Origin: Agromyces agglutinans
GTDB taxonomy: Bacteria; Actinomycetota; Actinomycetes; Actinomycetales; Microbacteriaceae
Length of the DNA: 64,000 nt
Direction: 5' to 3'
Assembly (NCBI RefSeq): GCF_009647605.1
Contig: NZ_WJIF01000003.1
Location: 409,988-473,987 of the forward strand
Shown: positions 33,689 through 42,303 of the stretch, piece after piece
Numbering within the stretch: position 1 is the stretch's first letter
How the letters are laid out: each line of letters opens with the position of its first letter
The notes under the pieces: model-generated
Seen by the model: the letters and a program-made list of their open reading frames with translations, nothing else
Told to the model about the DNA's origin: nothing
Database searches by the model: none
Translations under genes and position numbers: made by a program

Positions 33689-36600
33689 TCACCGTAACGC
33701 TCCCGCGCGCACGGCGGCCTCGGTGCGGGTGGATGCCCCGAGCTTTCGCAGGATCGCCGACACGTGCACGCTCGCGGTCTTGCCGCTGATGAAGAGGCGG
33801 TCGCCGATCTGGCGGTTGCTGAGCCCCTCGGCGATCAGGTCGAGCACCTGGCGTTCGCGGGCGGTCAGCTCGTCGAGGGCAGGGTCGGCGGATGCCTCAG
33901 CGCCGGCGTCGTCGCGCACCGCCGCGACACCACCGTCGCTGCGGTCGCCGGCCGCACCGACCGCGAGGCCGGCCGCACGGGCGACCCGTTCGGCGTGCAG
34001 GCGGACGAGGCCGACCCCGGTCGTCTCTGCGAGGTCGAACGCCGCTTGGAGACCGGCACGCGCGGCGAGGCGGTCGCCCGCCGCGAGCTCGGCCTCGCCG
34101 AGGCGGAACGCGGCGTACGGGGCGAGGAAGATCGGTGCGCGCGAGTCGTCGGCCTCGGCGCGCGCCGCGCGCCATAGGGCGACCCGCGAGGCCGATGCCT
34201 CGGCGGCGGCCGCCGCCGTACCCGATGCCGCCTGCCCTGCCGCCGCCCACACGTCGGCCAGCTCGGCGTCGAGGAACGCACGCCACAGGCGCGTCGTCGG
34301 CCAGTGCGCCACCGCCTCGAACGCCTCGAGCAGCCGCCGGGCGCGGTCGACGACGCCGTCGCCCTCGCCGTCGCCCTCGATCGGGTCGGGCGACGACCGC
34401 TGCGCCCGGGCGGTCGTCGACAGTACGCGGGCGGCGACCCACGCGAACGGCAGCGCATGCCCCGGTTCGAGCGGCGGCTCGTCGAACAGGGGTGCGCACT
34501 CGGCCCAGGCCCCGGCGAGGTCGCCCGCCTCGAGCGCGAGCTCGGCGGCGACCCGGCCGACGCTGAACCGCGCCTGCCGCTCGTACTCGGCGACGGGCGT
34601 CATGATCGGCCGCGCGACCCGGAATCCGGCGAGCGCCTCCTCGACCCGACCGCGCCAGAGCTGCGACCGGAGGCGGGCTCGCAGCAGATAGACCGTGAAG
34701 GGAGCCGCGGGGTCGAGCGCGAGCCCGCGTTCGATGAGCTCGTCGGCACGCTCCCACTGGCCGAGCGCGATCAACGGGTCGACGGCGTTCGAGGCGAGCA
34801 GCACGCCGGTGCTGCGCTCGAGGCCCTGCGCCCGCGCACGGGCGAGGCCCTCTTCGGCGAGTCGCACGGCGTGCTCGTGGGAACCCGCGAGGTAGTGCAG
34901 GTCGCTGGCATTGACCCAGTAGCGCAGCATCGCCGCACCGTCGCCCTCGGAGAGCTCGCGCGCCTGCTCGAGGCCGGCGATCGCCTCGTCGATCTCGCCG
35001 TCGACCGAGCGGCTGACCGACTCGATGTTCTTCGCGATCGACGCCGACCTGATCGCGTCGACGTCGGGCTGCACGGCGAGGTCGAACGCCCGGCGCGAGA
35101 CCTCGATCGCGAGGCGTCGCTCGCCCGTGAGCATCAGCCGCCCCGCGAGCGAGACGAGCACCGCCGCGCGCAACTCGCGCGCGACCGGGTCGTCGCGGCC
35201 GTCGAGGCGTTCGAGCGCCTGCTCGAGCAGCTCGACGGACCCGTGCCTCGCGAGACTCGACAGCGTCAGCGCCTGGTCGCGCAGCAGCCTCGGCACCTGT
35301 AGGTCGCCGTCGGGGCACTCGACCAGCGCCGCCTTGAGGAGGGCGAGCGCTCGTTCGGCCTCTCCCGCGTTGCGCAGGTACCAGGAGGTGCGGCCCATGA
35401 GCTCGATCTTGTCCATGCCGGCGGCCCGCTCGGGCTCGTGCACGACCTCCCACAGCCCGAGCGCCCGCTCACCCAGCTGGGCCGCGGTGGCATAGGCCGC
35501 CGACGCGCGCGCCTCGCGCATGGCCTGGATCGTCGCGGGGAACGCTCGCTCGGCGTCGTGCGCGCCGAGCCAGTGGAACGAGATCTCGGCCGCGAGCCGG
35601 CGGGTGCCGGTCGCGGAGAGGGCTTCGTACGCTTCGGCGTACCTCGCGTGGAAGCGGCCGCGCTCGCCCGGCAGGAGGTCGGCGAGGATCGCCTCGCGCA
35701 CGAGTGCGTGCCGGAACGCGTAGTCGTCGCCGTCGACGGTGAGCACGCCGGCGATCACGGCCTCGCGCGCGGCGGCGTCGAGTTCGTCGGACGAACCGGG
35801 ATACACGGCCTCGAGCAGGCCGTGCGAGATGCGCACCCCACCGGTCGAGATGACGCGGAGCAGGTGCTGCGCCCCCTCGGAGAGCCGCTCGTATCTGGCG
35901 AGGAGGAGGTCGCGCAACGTGTCGGGCATGCCGGCCTCGCGGCATCCGTCGATGCCGATGAGCTCTTCGATGAAGAACGGCACGCCCTCGCTGCGGCGGT
36001 AGATCGAGTCGACGATCTGGTCGGTCGGCACCTCGACCGCACGGTCGGCGGGCGCGCCGGCGACCAGCAGTCTCGCCAGCTTGCGCACCTGGGCGCGCGT
36101 CAGCCGCGACAATTCGCGCCGCTCGACCCACCGGTCGCGCTCGATCTCGCTCAGGAACCCGCGAACCGGATGCCCCCTGCCGATGTCCTCGGTGCGATAG
36201 GTGAGCAGGATCAGCACCCGGCTCGACGTGAGCGCGCGCATGAGGAACCGCAGCAGCGCGAGGGAGGCCACGTCGATCCAGTGCAGGTCTTCGATGGCGA
36301 ACACGGTCGGGCGGTCGCGCGAGACGTTCTCGAGGAGCACGGCGATCGCCTCGTGCAACTGGCCGGCCGCCGCGGCGCCGCTCGGCTGGGGCGGGGTGCC
36401 GCCGGCCTCGGATGCCGCGAGCTCGGGTAGCAGCGCGACCACGGCCGCGCGGCCGGGGCCGACGGCCTCGAGCATCGACTCGGGCCCGATCTCGGCGACC
36501 AGCGAACGCAACGCGGCCTTGACGGGCGCGTATGGCGCGGCGACCTCGCCGAGGTCGACACTCTGCCCGGCGAGCACGCGCACGTCGGCACCGAGGCCGG

Positions 36601-36760
36601 CCGTGAACTCGCGCAGCAGGCGCGTCTTGCCGATGCCCGCCTCGCCGCCGAGCACGACCGTGCGAGGGGCGCCGTTGCGCGCCTCTTCGAGCAGACCCTC
36701 GAGCCAGGCGAGGTCGGCCTGTCGGCCCACCATCGCGGGGCTCGACATCGACGTCGTCAC
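33689..36760 (-). CDS. Large AAA-ATPase LuxR-family transcriptional regulator (LAL type)
   Basis: A MalT-like regulator of about 1023 aa. An N-terminal NTPase carries Walker A GGEAGIGKT (residues 38-46) and Walker B VFAIEDLHWID. A long helical TPR-like middle region follows, then a C-terminal LuxR helix-turn-helix (LTARERQVLDLIAEGLSNRQIGDRLFISGKTASVHVSAILRKLG split over about 45 residues). The target and inducer are unknown. I chose GTG at 36760, 6 nt after CACGAT. A longer start at GTG 36862 overlaps the stop of the upstream small gene as GTGA, which would mean translational coupling but adds an Ala-rich stretch. Confidence 0.9.
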   Translation of the reverse strand: MTTSMSSPAMVGRQADLAWLEGLLEEARNGAPRTVVLGGEAGIGKTRLLREFTAGLGADVRVLAGQSVDLGEVAAPYAPVKAALRSLVAEIGPESMLEAVGPGRAAVVALLPELAASEAGGTPPQPSGAAAAGQLHEAIAVLLENVSRDRPTVFAIEDLHWIDVASLALLRFLMRALTSSRVLILLTYRTEDIGRGHPVRGFLSEIERDRWVERRELSRLTRAQVRKLARLLVAGAPADRAVEVPTDQIVDSIYRRSEGVPFFIEELIGIDGCREAGMPDTLRDLLLARYERLSEGAQHLLRVISTGGVRISHGLLEAVYPGSSDELDAAAREAVIAGVLTVDGDDYAFRHALVREAILADLLPGERGRFHARYAEAYEALSATGTRRLAAEISFHWLGAHDAERAFPATIQAMREARASAAYATAAQLGERALGLWEVVHEPERAAGMDKIELMGRTSWYLRNAGEAERALALLKAALVECPDGDLQVPRLLRDQALTLSSLARHGSVELLEQALERLDGRDDPVARELRAAVLVSLAGRLMLTGERRLAIEVSRRAFDLAVQPDVDAIRSASIAKNIESVSRSVDGEIDEAIAGLEQARELSEGDGAAMLRYWVNASDLHYLAGSHEHAVRLAEEGLARARAQGLERSTGVLLASNAVDPLIALGQWERADELIERGLALDPAAPFTVYLLRARLRSQLWRGRVEEALAGFRVARPIMTPVAEYERQARFSVGRVAAELALEAGDLAGAWAECAPLFDEPPLEPGHALPFAWVAARVLSTTARAQRSSPDPIEGDGEGDGVVDRARRLLEAFEAVAHWPTTRLWRAFLDAELADVWAAAGQAASGTAAAAAEASASRVALWRAARAEADDSRAPIFLAPYAAFRLGEAELAAGDRLAARAGLQAAFDLAETTGVGLVRLHAERVARAAGLAVGAAGDRSDGGVAAVRDDAGAEASADPALDELTARERQVLDLIAEGLSNRQIGDRLFISGKTASVHVSAILRKLGASTRTEAAVRAGALR

Positions 36761-36858
36761 CCACTCATCGTGCCACGATCCACCGACATCCCGGCCCGCG
36801 CGAGCGGCCGCGGACGCGGCCGCGGACGGGGCCGCGGCCGGCGCCGCCGCCGGGGCGG

Positions 36859-37062
36859 TCACCGGAGGGCGAGCCGAGCGTGCGCGGTGCCCGGGCGCCC
36901 TGCGCGGTGTCGCCGGCCGGCGTGGTGCGCGCGGCCGGGCGCGGCGGTGGCGCCCGGCTCGCCCTCCATCGCGTCCTCGACGCTGCGCAGCACCTCGAGC
37001 TCGCGCTCGGCGTGCAGCACGTCGGCGTCGTACTGGTGCATCGCGAATTCAGACGAGTACAT
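36859..37062 (-). CDS. Small protein, unknown function (67 aa)
   Basis: A 67-aa basic protein. The first 35 residues are amphipathic helix-like (MYSSEFAMHQYDADVLHAERELEV...), the rest His/Arg/Gly-rich. It has an AGAGGGA Shine-Dalgarno 6 nt before ATG and a consistently high third-position GC, which favours real coding. Its stop codon overlaps the longer possible LuxR start (GTGA at 36859-36862). No family recognised. Confidence 0.55.
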   Translation of the reverse strand: MYSSEFAMHQYDADVLHAERELEVLRSVEDAMEGEPGATAAPGRAHHAGRRHRAGRPGTAHARLALR

Positions 37063-37212
37063 GGCGATTCCCTCTTCTCCCTGGATCGATGCGACCCCTC
37101 CTGGATGTCTCCAGCGTGCTCCCTAAGGCGGGCCGGCCCCATCGGGCGATCTCCCTATTTCGGACGCGGGAAGGCCTCAGGCCGAGGCCCGGAACCGGAG
37201 CCCGACCGGACC

Positions 37213-37323
37213 TCAGGCGGTCCGGGTGGGAGTACGGCGATAGCCGTCGCGGCCGAGCTGGACCGCCGTGGCGGCGATCGCCGACACGGCGACCGCGCCG
37301 ATCACGAACATGAGCGCGAGCAT
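37213..37323 (-). CDS. Small single-helix membrane protein (36 aa)
   Basis: A 36-residue protein: MLALMFVIGAVAVSAIAATAV forms one transmembrane helix and QLGRDGYRRTPTRTA a basic cytoplasmic tail (positive-inside). A strong GGGAGG lies 6-7 nt before ATG. It is encoded 26 bp downstream of the PNPOx-like gene and probably shares its transcript. Its function is unknown. Confidence 0.6.
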   Translation of the reverse strand: MLALMFVIGAVAVSAIAATAVQLGRDGYRRTPTRTA

Positions 37324-37349
37324 GATGCACCTCCCTTCTCTCCGAGGCT

Positions 37350-38021
37350 TCAGGTCGCCGGGCCGCGCGTCGTCAGCGCGACCACCGAGTCGGGCACCGG
37401 TGCCTGCCCGGGGGTCAGCGCCGAGGCGACGGGTGCACCCCACCGCGGCGCGAGCGGCACGACGCCGGCCCAGGTCGAGTGGTCCTCGCCGTCGTCGACC
37501 GCCTCCGAGGGGCCGCCGGCGCGGGCCTTCATCACGACGTCGTCGAGTCGCAGCCGCAGCACGCGCGTCGCCGCGAGCTCCTTGCGGGTGTTGCCGCGCA
37601 GCTCGGCGACGCGTCCCGGCAGCAGCTTCTCGCTCAGCGCGTCGAGGGCGGATGCCTCGTCGGCGACCTGCTCGAGCACGCCGTAGGCGATCGCGCTGCG
37701 GTAGTTCATCGAGTGGTCGAACAGCGATCGGGCGACGATGAGGCCGTCGAGTGCGGTCACCGAGAACGCGACCGTCTCGCGCTCGGCCGCGGCCCGCAGC
37801 ACGAAGCCGCCGCCGGTCGACCCGTGCAGCAGCAGCTCGTCGCCGACGCGCGCGAACGCCATCGGCACCACGATCGGCGCGCCGTGGTGCACGACGGCGA
37901 GGTGCCCGACGAGCTCGCCGTCGAGCAGCCGGTGGAGCGCGTCGCGGTCGACGACCTGGCGCTCGGGCATCCGGCGGATGCGGCGGGCGGGCGGTTCGGC
38001 GACGGTGGGTGCGGGGCTCAT
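37350..38021 (-). CDS. Pyridoxamine 5'-phosphate oxidase-like flavin-binding protein
   Basis: A 223-aa split-barrel protein of the PNPOx-like superfamily, which bind FMN or F420. Recognisable are the LLDGELVGHLAVVHHGAPIVVPMAFARVGDELLLHGS barrel strands (about residues 28-70) and SMNYRSAIAYGV. The start can be ATG 38021 or GTG 38030. It is divergent from a MocR regulator gene, a common arrangement in which MocR controls the flavoprotein. An inverted repeat ACCAGTCT-N6-AGACTGGT lies in the 90-bp gap. Confidence 0.82.
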   Translation of the reverse strand: MSPAPTVAEPPARRIRRMPERQVVDRDALHRLLDGELVGHLAVVHHGAPIVVPMAFARVGDELLLHGSTGGGFVLRAAAERETVAFSVTALDGLIVARSLFDHSMNYRSAIAYGVLEQVADEASALDALSEKLLPGRVAELRGNTRKELAATRVLRLRLDDVVMKARAGGPSEAVDDGEDHSTWAGVVPLAPRWGAPVASALTPGQAPVPDSVVALTTRGPAT

Positions 38022-38033
38022 CTTGGTCACGTG

Positions 38034-38055
38034 ACCAGTCTGGAACGAGACTGGT
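38034..38055. promoter_or_regulatory. Inverted-repeat operator candidate between PNPOx-like and mocR genes
   Basis: ACCAGTCT-N6-AGACTGGT is a perfect 8-bp inverted repeat; further ACCAGT/CCAGTC copies lie at 38091 and near 38068. MocR/PdxR regulators bind repeated sites in such divergent gaps. A TATGGT box (38054-38059) for the regulator gene overlaps the second arm. Confidence 0.6.
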
Positions 38056-38120
38056 ATGGTTTGGAGTCCAGTCGCAAGCGATTCCACCAGACCAGTTCGA
38101 CGGACCGCCGAGGAGGCGCG

Positions 38121-39671
38121 ATGGACGGACCCATCCTCGTCATCGACCGGCACGACACGGCCCCGATCGGCGCGCAGCTCGTCGACGGGCTCCGCCGTGG
38201 CATCCTCACCGGCCGGCTGCGCGCCGGCGACCCGATGCCGTCGACGCGCTCGCTGGCAGCGGAGCTCGGCGTCGCCCGCAGCTCGGTCGTGCAGGCCTAC
38301 GAGCAACTCGCCGGCGAGGGCTACCTCGAGACGCGGCAGGGCGCGCCGACGCGGGTCGCCGAGCTCGAGCGCGGTATCGAACCGGTGACGGATGCCCCGG
38401 CCCCCCGGCCTCTCGCAGTGTCTCGGCGTGCCGTCGGAGGCGGTGCCGCCGCGTCCCGCGCGGTGCCGCTGCCCGACTCACCGGGCTTCCCAGGCGCCCC
38501 GGGCGCCCCGGCCATCGACCTCACGCCGGGCATCCCGTCGATGGGCCGCCTCGACGAGCGGGCCTGGCGAGCGGCCTGGCGGGCCGCCGCGGCATCCATC
38601 GTGCCGGCGATCTCGCCGCCTCCGCTCGGCGTTCGCGAACTGCGCGAACAGGTCGCCGACCATCTGCGGTTCGCGCGCGGCGTCGCGTGCTCGGCCGACG
38701 ACATCGTCGTCACGGCGGGCACCAGCGAGGCGCTCGCGCTCATCGCGGTCGCCCTCGGCGACGGCGGTGACGGCGGTCACGGCGGCCGCCGGCCCCGCGT
38801 CGCGGTCGAGGATCCGGGGTACCCATCGGCCCGGCGCACGCTGCGGCGGCACGGCGCCGACACCACGCCGGTCGCCGTCGGGCCCGACGGGATCGACGTC
38901 GACGCCCTCGCGCGGGTCAGCGGCGGCATCGACGCCGTGATGGTCACACCGAGCCACCAGTACCCCCTCGGCGGGCGGCTTCCCGTGGCCGATCGACTGG
39001 GCCTGCTGGAGCAGGCCGCGGCCCGCGATGCGCTGGTCATCGAGGACGACTACGACAGCGAGTTCCGGCACACGGGCGCGCCGCTGCCCGCCCTGGCCTC
39101 GCTCGACCGCGACGGCCGGGTCGTGCTCGTCGGCAGCTTCTCGAAGGTGCTCACGCCATGGCTGCGGCTCGGCTACCTCGTGCTTCCGTCGGGCCCGGCG
39201 GGGCGAGCGCTCCGCGAACGGATCACGGCGATCCGCGACGACGAGCACTCGCCCGTGCCGGGCATCGCGCAGCTGGCGATGGCGCACCTGCTCGCCTCTG
39301 GCGCGCTGCGTCGCCACATCGCCGCCACGCGTCGCGAGTACGCGCACCGGCGCCGGCTGGTGCTCGACGTGCTCGGCCCGCTCGACGACGGTGCGCCACT
39401 CGACGACGCGGGGCGGGGCGTTCGGCTCACGGCCCTCGACGGCGGCCTGCACGCCGTGCTGCAACTGCCGGATGCCGCCATCGCCGACGCCGTCGTCGCC
39501 CGGCTGGCCGGCGAGGGCATCGTGGTGGCTCCGCTGTCGGCCTACGTGGTCGAGGGCGGTATCGGGCCCTCGGGCATCGTGATCGGCTACGCCGGCGCCG
39601 CCGACACGGCCCTCGCCGCGGCGCTCACGCGGATCCGCGCGGGGGTCGAGCGACTGTGCCGGGAACCCTGA
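38121..39671 (+). CDS. MocR/PdxR family regulator (GntR-HTH fused to aminotransferase fold)
   Basis: A 516-aa fusion regulator. The N-terminus is a winged helix (GILTGRLRAGDPMPSTRSLAAELGVARSSVVQAYEQLAGEGYL, about residues 27-70). After a Pro/Ala linker comes a fold-type I aminotransferase domain with VTPSHQYPLGG, DDYDSEFR and the PLP lysine K342 (GSFSKVL). Such regulators sense PLP or a related amino compound. Strong AGGAGG RBS 4-5 nt before ATG. The divergent PNPOx-like gene is the likely target. Confidence 0.9.
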   Translation: MDGPILVIDRHDTAPIGAQLVDGLRRGILTGRLRAGDPMPSTRSLAAELGVARSSVVQAYEQLAGEGYLETRQGAPTRVAELERGIEPVTDAPAPRPLAVSRRAVGGGAAASRAVPLPDSPGFPGAPGAPAIDLTPGIPSMGRLDERAWRAAWRAAAASIVPAISPPPLGVRELREQVADHLRFARGVACSADDIVVTAGTSEALALIAVALGDGGDGGHGGRRPRVAVEDPGYPSARRTLRRHGADTTPVAVGPDGIDVDALARVSGGIDAVMVTPSHQYPLGGRLPVADRLGLLEQAAARDALVIEDDYDSEFRHTGAPLPALASLDRDGRVVLVGSFSKVLTPWLRLGYLVLPSGPAGRALRERITAIRDDEHSPVPGIAQLAMAHLLASGALRRHIAATRREYAHRRRLVLDVLGPLDDGAPLDDAGRGVRLTALDGGLHAVLQLPDAAIADAVVARLAGEGIVVAPLSAYVVEGGIGPSGIVIGYAGAADTALAAALTRIRAGVERLCREP

Positions 39672-39707
39672 CGCCGGCGCCGGGCCCCGCGATCTGCTCG
39701 ATCGTCG

Positions 39708-40004
39708 TCAGCGGCGCCAGACGTTCGCCGCGGCGTCGTCCTGGGCGACCTGCCGCCGCAACCCGCGGCGAGCGGTGCTGCTGATCGCGGTCGCGATCGC
39801 GTGCAGCTCCCGCGCGGAGCGGTCCCATCGACGGTGCGCCTCGTCGAATGCCCGGGCGGCCTCACCGTTCCACTCGTCGCGGAGGGCCGCGCCCCGGCGT
39901 TCGAGGAGGTCCAGTTCCCGTTCGATGGCCGCGACCTGCGCCTCGATCGCGGTGCAGATCGCCTGCATCGCGGCAGCGTCGACCGATATCAGCCGCTCAC
40001 GCAT
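39708..40004 (-). CDS. WXG100-like protein (ESX substrate family)
   Basis: A 98-aa helical protein with a W-N-G turn (DEWNGEAARAFDEAHRRW, about residues 44-61) in the middle of two long amphipathic helices, the signature layout of WXG100 proteins exported by type VII secretion. It is the last gene of a five-gene operon, 9 bp after the lipoprotein gene. Partner proteins for a heterodimer may be the larger WxG-containing protein at 40806-41882. Confidence 0.75.
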   Translation of the reverse strand: MRERLISVDAAAMQAICTAIEAQVAAIERELDLLERRGAALRDEWNGEAARAFDEAHRRWDRSARELHAIATAISSTARRGLRRQVAQDDAAANVWRR

Positions 40005-40013
40005 CGGATCGCC

Positions 40014-40472
40014 TCATTCCAGTTCCCCGGTCGTGCACCGGATGTCCGCGGAGAGGGTCGCCGCGGCGTCGACGACCTCGGTCGCCGAGGTGATGGAGTC
40101 GCCACGCGCGACGGTCCCGGGGATATCGTCGAAGACCGCGCCGTCGTCGACCAGGTCGAAGGGCGCATCGCTCAGGAACCAGAGATCCTCACCCAGGGAA
40201 GCTCCCGTGGTGAACGTTCCGGGGCCCGGTCGAGACGACGCCGTGAATTGCGCCTGCGTTCCCTCGTGCGGCTCGGTCGAACCGAGCAGCGCCTGGTCGC
40301 CGACCATCGCGCAACGGATGCCGTCGACCTCGAGGACGGCCGACGTCGTCGCACCGGCTTCGGAGTATCCGACGGTGACGATGTTCTGCGACGAAGGCTC
40401 CGACGCGCAGCCGCAGAGGGCGATCGGCGCGGCGATCATCGCCGCGGCGGCCTTCGCGGCCGTGCTACGCAT
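40014..40472 (-). CDS. Putative lipoprotein in ESX-like operon
   Basis: A 152-aa protein with a signal peptide and lipobox ALCGC (Cys about 23). The mature part is Thr/Ser-rich with two conserved-looking cysteines (GIRCAMVGDQ and ADIRCTTGE) that could form a disulfide. It resembles small actinobacterial LpqH-type lipoproteins in layout only. ATG at 40472 overlaps the preceding gene by 8 bp. Confidence 0.65.
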   Translation of the reverse strand: MRSTAAKAAAAMIAAPIALCGCASEPSSQNIVTVGYSEAGATTSAVLEVDGIRCAMVGDQALLGSTEPHEGTQAQFTASSRPGPGTFTTGASLGEDLWFLSDAPFDLVDDGAVFDDIPGTVARGDSITSATEVVDAAATLSADIRCTTGELE

Positions 40473-40809
40473 CGCGCCCCGCTCGGCCCGGCGGCGTGAA
40501 CAGGGCCGCACGTTCCTCGGGCGTCATCGCCTCGACATCGGCACGCATCGCCGACGCCGCGCGCTCGATGAGCGGCTGCATCTGGGGCAGCCGCAGCAGC
40601 TCGCGAGGAGAGCTGCGACCGTCGAGCACCGACTGCGCCGCCTCGCGGATCGCCGGGTCGACGTTCGGAGCGAACCGCAGCCGCTCGAACGATTCGCGGA
40701 GCGCCCGCCCGACCGGGCTCGCCGCATCGATGGTGGGGAGGAGGCGGGGCTCCTCCGCCGGAGGTGCGTCGTCGGGGCGACGCGTCGGGTCGAACGGGGT
40801 CTGCGTCAT
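40465..40809 (-). CDS. Hypothetical protein in ESX-like operon
   Basis: A 114-aa soluble helical protein, no recognised domain. The N-terminal 30 residues are Pro/Asp-rich, the remainder helix-forming (VGRALRESFERLRFAPNVDPAIREAAQ). Its start overlaps the upstream gene as ATGA and its end overlaps the lipoprotein gene, so it is translated in a coupled operon. It could be a chaperone or substrate-like component (inference from context only). Confidence 0.65.
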   Translation of the reverse strand: MTQTPFDPTRRPDDAPPAEEPRLLPTIDAASPVGRALRESFERLRFAPNVDPAIREAAQSVLDGRSSPRELLRLPQMQPLIERAASAMRADVEAMTPEERAALFTPPGRAGRDA

Positions 40810-41882
40810 GCTTCCACCATCGGGTTGTCGTACGGAGTCGGCAGCGGGAGCTCGGCACCGCCGGCGAGGAACTGCGAGAGCACGCCGACCGCAGCCCCGA
40901 GCGCGTCGAAGAAGAGCAGCACCGACTGGACCGCCTCATACGCCTGTGACACGAGCCAGAGCAGGTATGCCAGCGTGCCGGTGCCTGCCAGGTAGCCGAT
41001 CACGGTGCCGACCACGGTCTCGATGAGCACCGTGCCCGCGATGTAGAACCATGCGGTGGCGATCGCGAGATCCATGATCGTCGCGAACAGGCCCGCGACG
41101 AGGTCGGCGGTGTCCTTCATCCCCCTCGCGACGGTCTCGAACTCGGGGGCGAGGGCGGTGAGCTGGGCAGCGGCTTCGCGGAGGAGTTCCGACGTCTCAT
41201 GGAAGAAGACGTTCGCGGCATCGGCGGCGTTCCCGCGCCAATTCGAGGCGCACACCGCCATCGCGTGGGTCACGCCCGCGCCCTGCGCCTCGTGGTACGC
41301 GCTGAGGTGGCCGATCGCCGACGACACCGAGTAGAGGCGGTCCCAGTCGCCGGAGAACTTGTTCGAGATCTCGTCGAGGTAGTTCCAGTCGAAGATCCAG
41401 TCGATGATCTGGGCGACGACCGTTGAGGGGCTGAGCCAGTCCGTGGTGAGGATGGTCGAGACGAGATCCTCGGGCATGCCGTCGGCCGGAGCGACGAGCG
41501 AGTCCTCGGGCGGAGCGGGCGCCGTGTACACGGCCTGGTTGCTCGGCGCGATGGGCGGGGAGGAACTGGCGCCGGATTCGGGATACGCGGCGTCGAGCTC
41601 GGCTTCGATCGCATCGTCGGTGGCCACGGAGTCGTCGGCGATGGCGACGAGTTCGTCGGCCGACCTTCCGTGCGCGTCGGCGATCGACGCGAGGTACGCG
41701 GTGACCGCATCACGCGTCGAATGCGCCGCGTCGCGCGCTCGCGCGAAGAGCACGACCGTGTCGACCCACTCGAGCGTCAGGTGATCGGTCGCGTAGGTGT
41801 CGGCGAGAGGAGTCGAGTCGGCGAGGGCGCGCAGCGACGAGGCCTGGGCGCTCAGGGCGGCGGGCTGGATCGAGAACGTCAT
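40806..41882 (-). CDS. Large ESX/WXG-type protein with C-terminal membrane region
   Basis: A 358-aa protein. The N-terminal 90 residues resemble EspC-type secreted helical proteins (FSIQPAALSAQASSLRALADST...). After a Pro/Ser linker, a second helical hairpin has the WXG-like turn N-W-R-G (ASNWRGNAADAANVFFHETSELLREAA, about residues 214-240). The last 120 residues contain two or three hydrophobic segments that could insert into membranes. No catalytic toxin motif is seen. Start ATG 41882 overlaps the upstream stop as ATGA. Confidence 0.72.
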   Translation of the reverse strand: MTFSIQPAALSAQASSLRALADSTPLADTYATDHLTLEWVDTVVLFARARDAAHSTRDAVTAYLASIADAHGRSADELVAIADDSVATDDAIEAELDAAYPESGASSSPPIAPSNQAVYTAPAPPEDSLVAPADGMPEDLVSTILTTDWLSPSTVVAQIIDWIFDWNYLDEISNKFSGDWDRLYSVSSAIGHLSAYHEAQGAGVTHAMAVCASNWRGNAADAANVFFHETSELLREAAAQLTALAPEFETVARGMKDTADLVAGLFATIMDLAIATAWFYIAGTVLIETVVGTVIGYLAGTGTLAYLLWLVSQAYEAVQSVLLFFDALGAAVGVLSQFLAGGAELPLPTPYDNPMVEA

Positions 41883-42199
41883 CGGTCAGAGCGTACGTGA
41901 GTCTCCGGTTCCGGCGCACCGCCCGATCGCTCGACCTCGCGGATCGTGCCGAGCACCGACCAGGTGATCGCTACGCCGAGCAGGATCGCGCCGAGTCCGA
42001 GCGTGCCGAGGATGCCCAGGGCGACCCCTGCCGGCACTCGCACGCCGCCGCGACCGCCGCTGCCGACGGGCTCCGCGAGGTCCCAGCCCACGCGGGACAT
42101 CATGAACAGGCAGCCCACCCAGAGCAGCAGGCCGACGCCGGCGACGAGGGCGCCTGAGCCCCACGCGGTGCGGCGGGTGGGCGTGCGTCGTTCGGGCAT
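41879..42199 (-). CDS. Two-helix membrane protein, first gene of ESX-like operon
   Basis: A 106-aa protein with a basic N-terminus, two transmembrane helices (GALVAGVGLLLWVGCLFMM and GVALGILGTLGLGAILLGVAI, about residues 15-33 and 59-79) and a polar acidic tail. It is divergent from the LysM lipoprotein gene. Unknown function; in ESX-like loci such proteins may be membrane partners. Confidence 0.65.
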   Translation of the reverse strand: MPERRTPTRRTAWGSGALVAGVGLLLWVGCLFMMSRVGWDLAEPVGSGGRGGVRVPAGVALGILGTLGLGAILLGVAITWSVLGTIREVERSGGAPEPETHVRSDR

Positions 42200-42303
42200 C
42201 CCCCCATTCTGCCGCGTCCGCCATCCACAGCCGCGCGACTCCTCCCCGACGGACGCCATGGGTGAATATGCTGGCCCGACCGGGACGACGACGGGGAGGC
42301 CCG

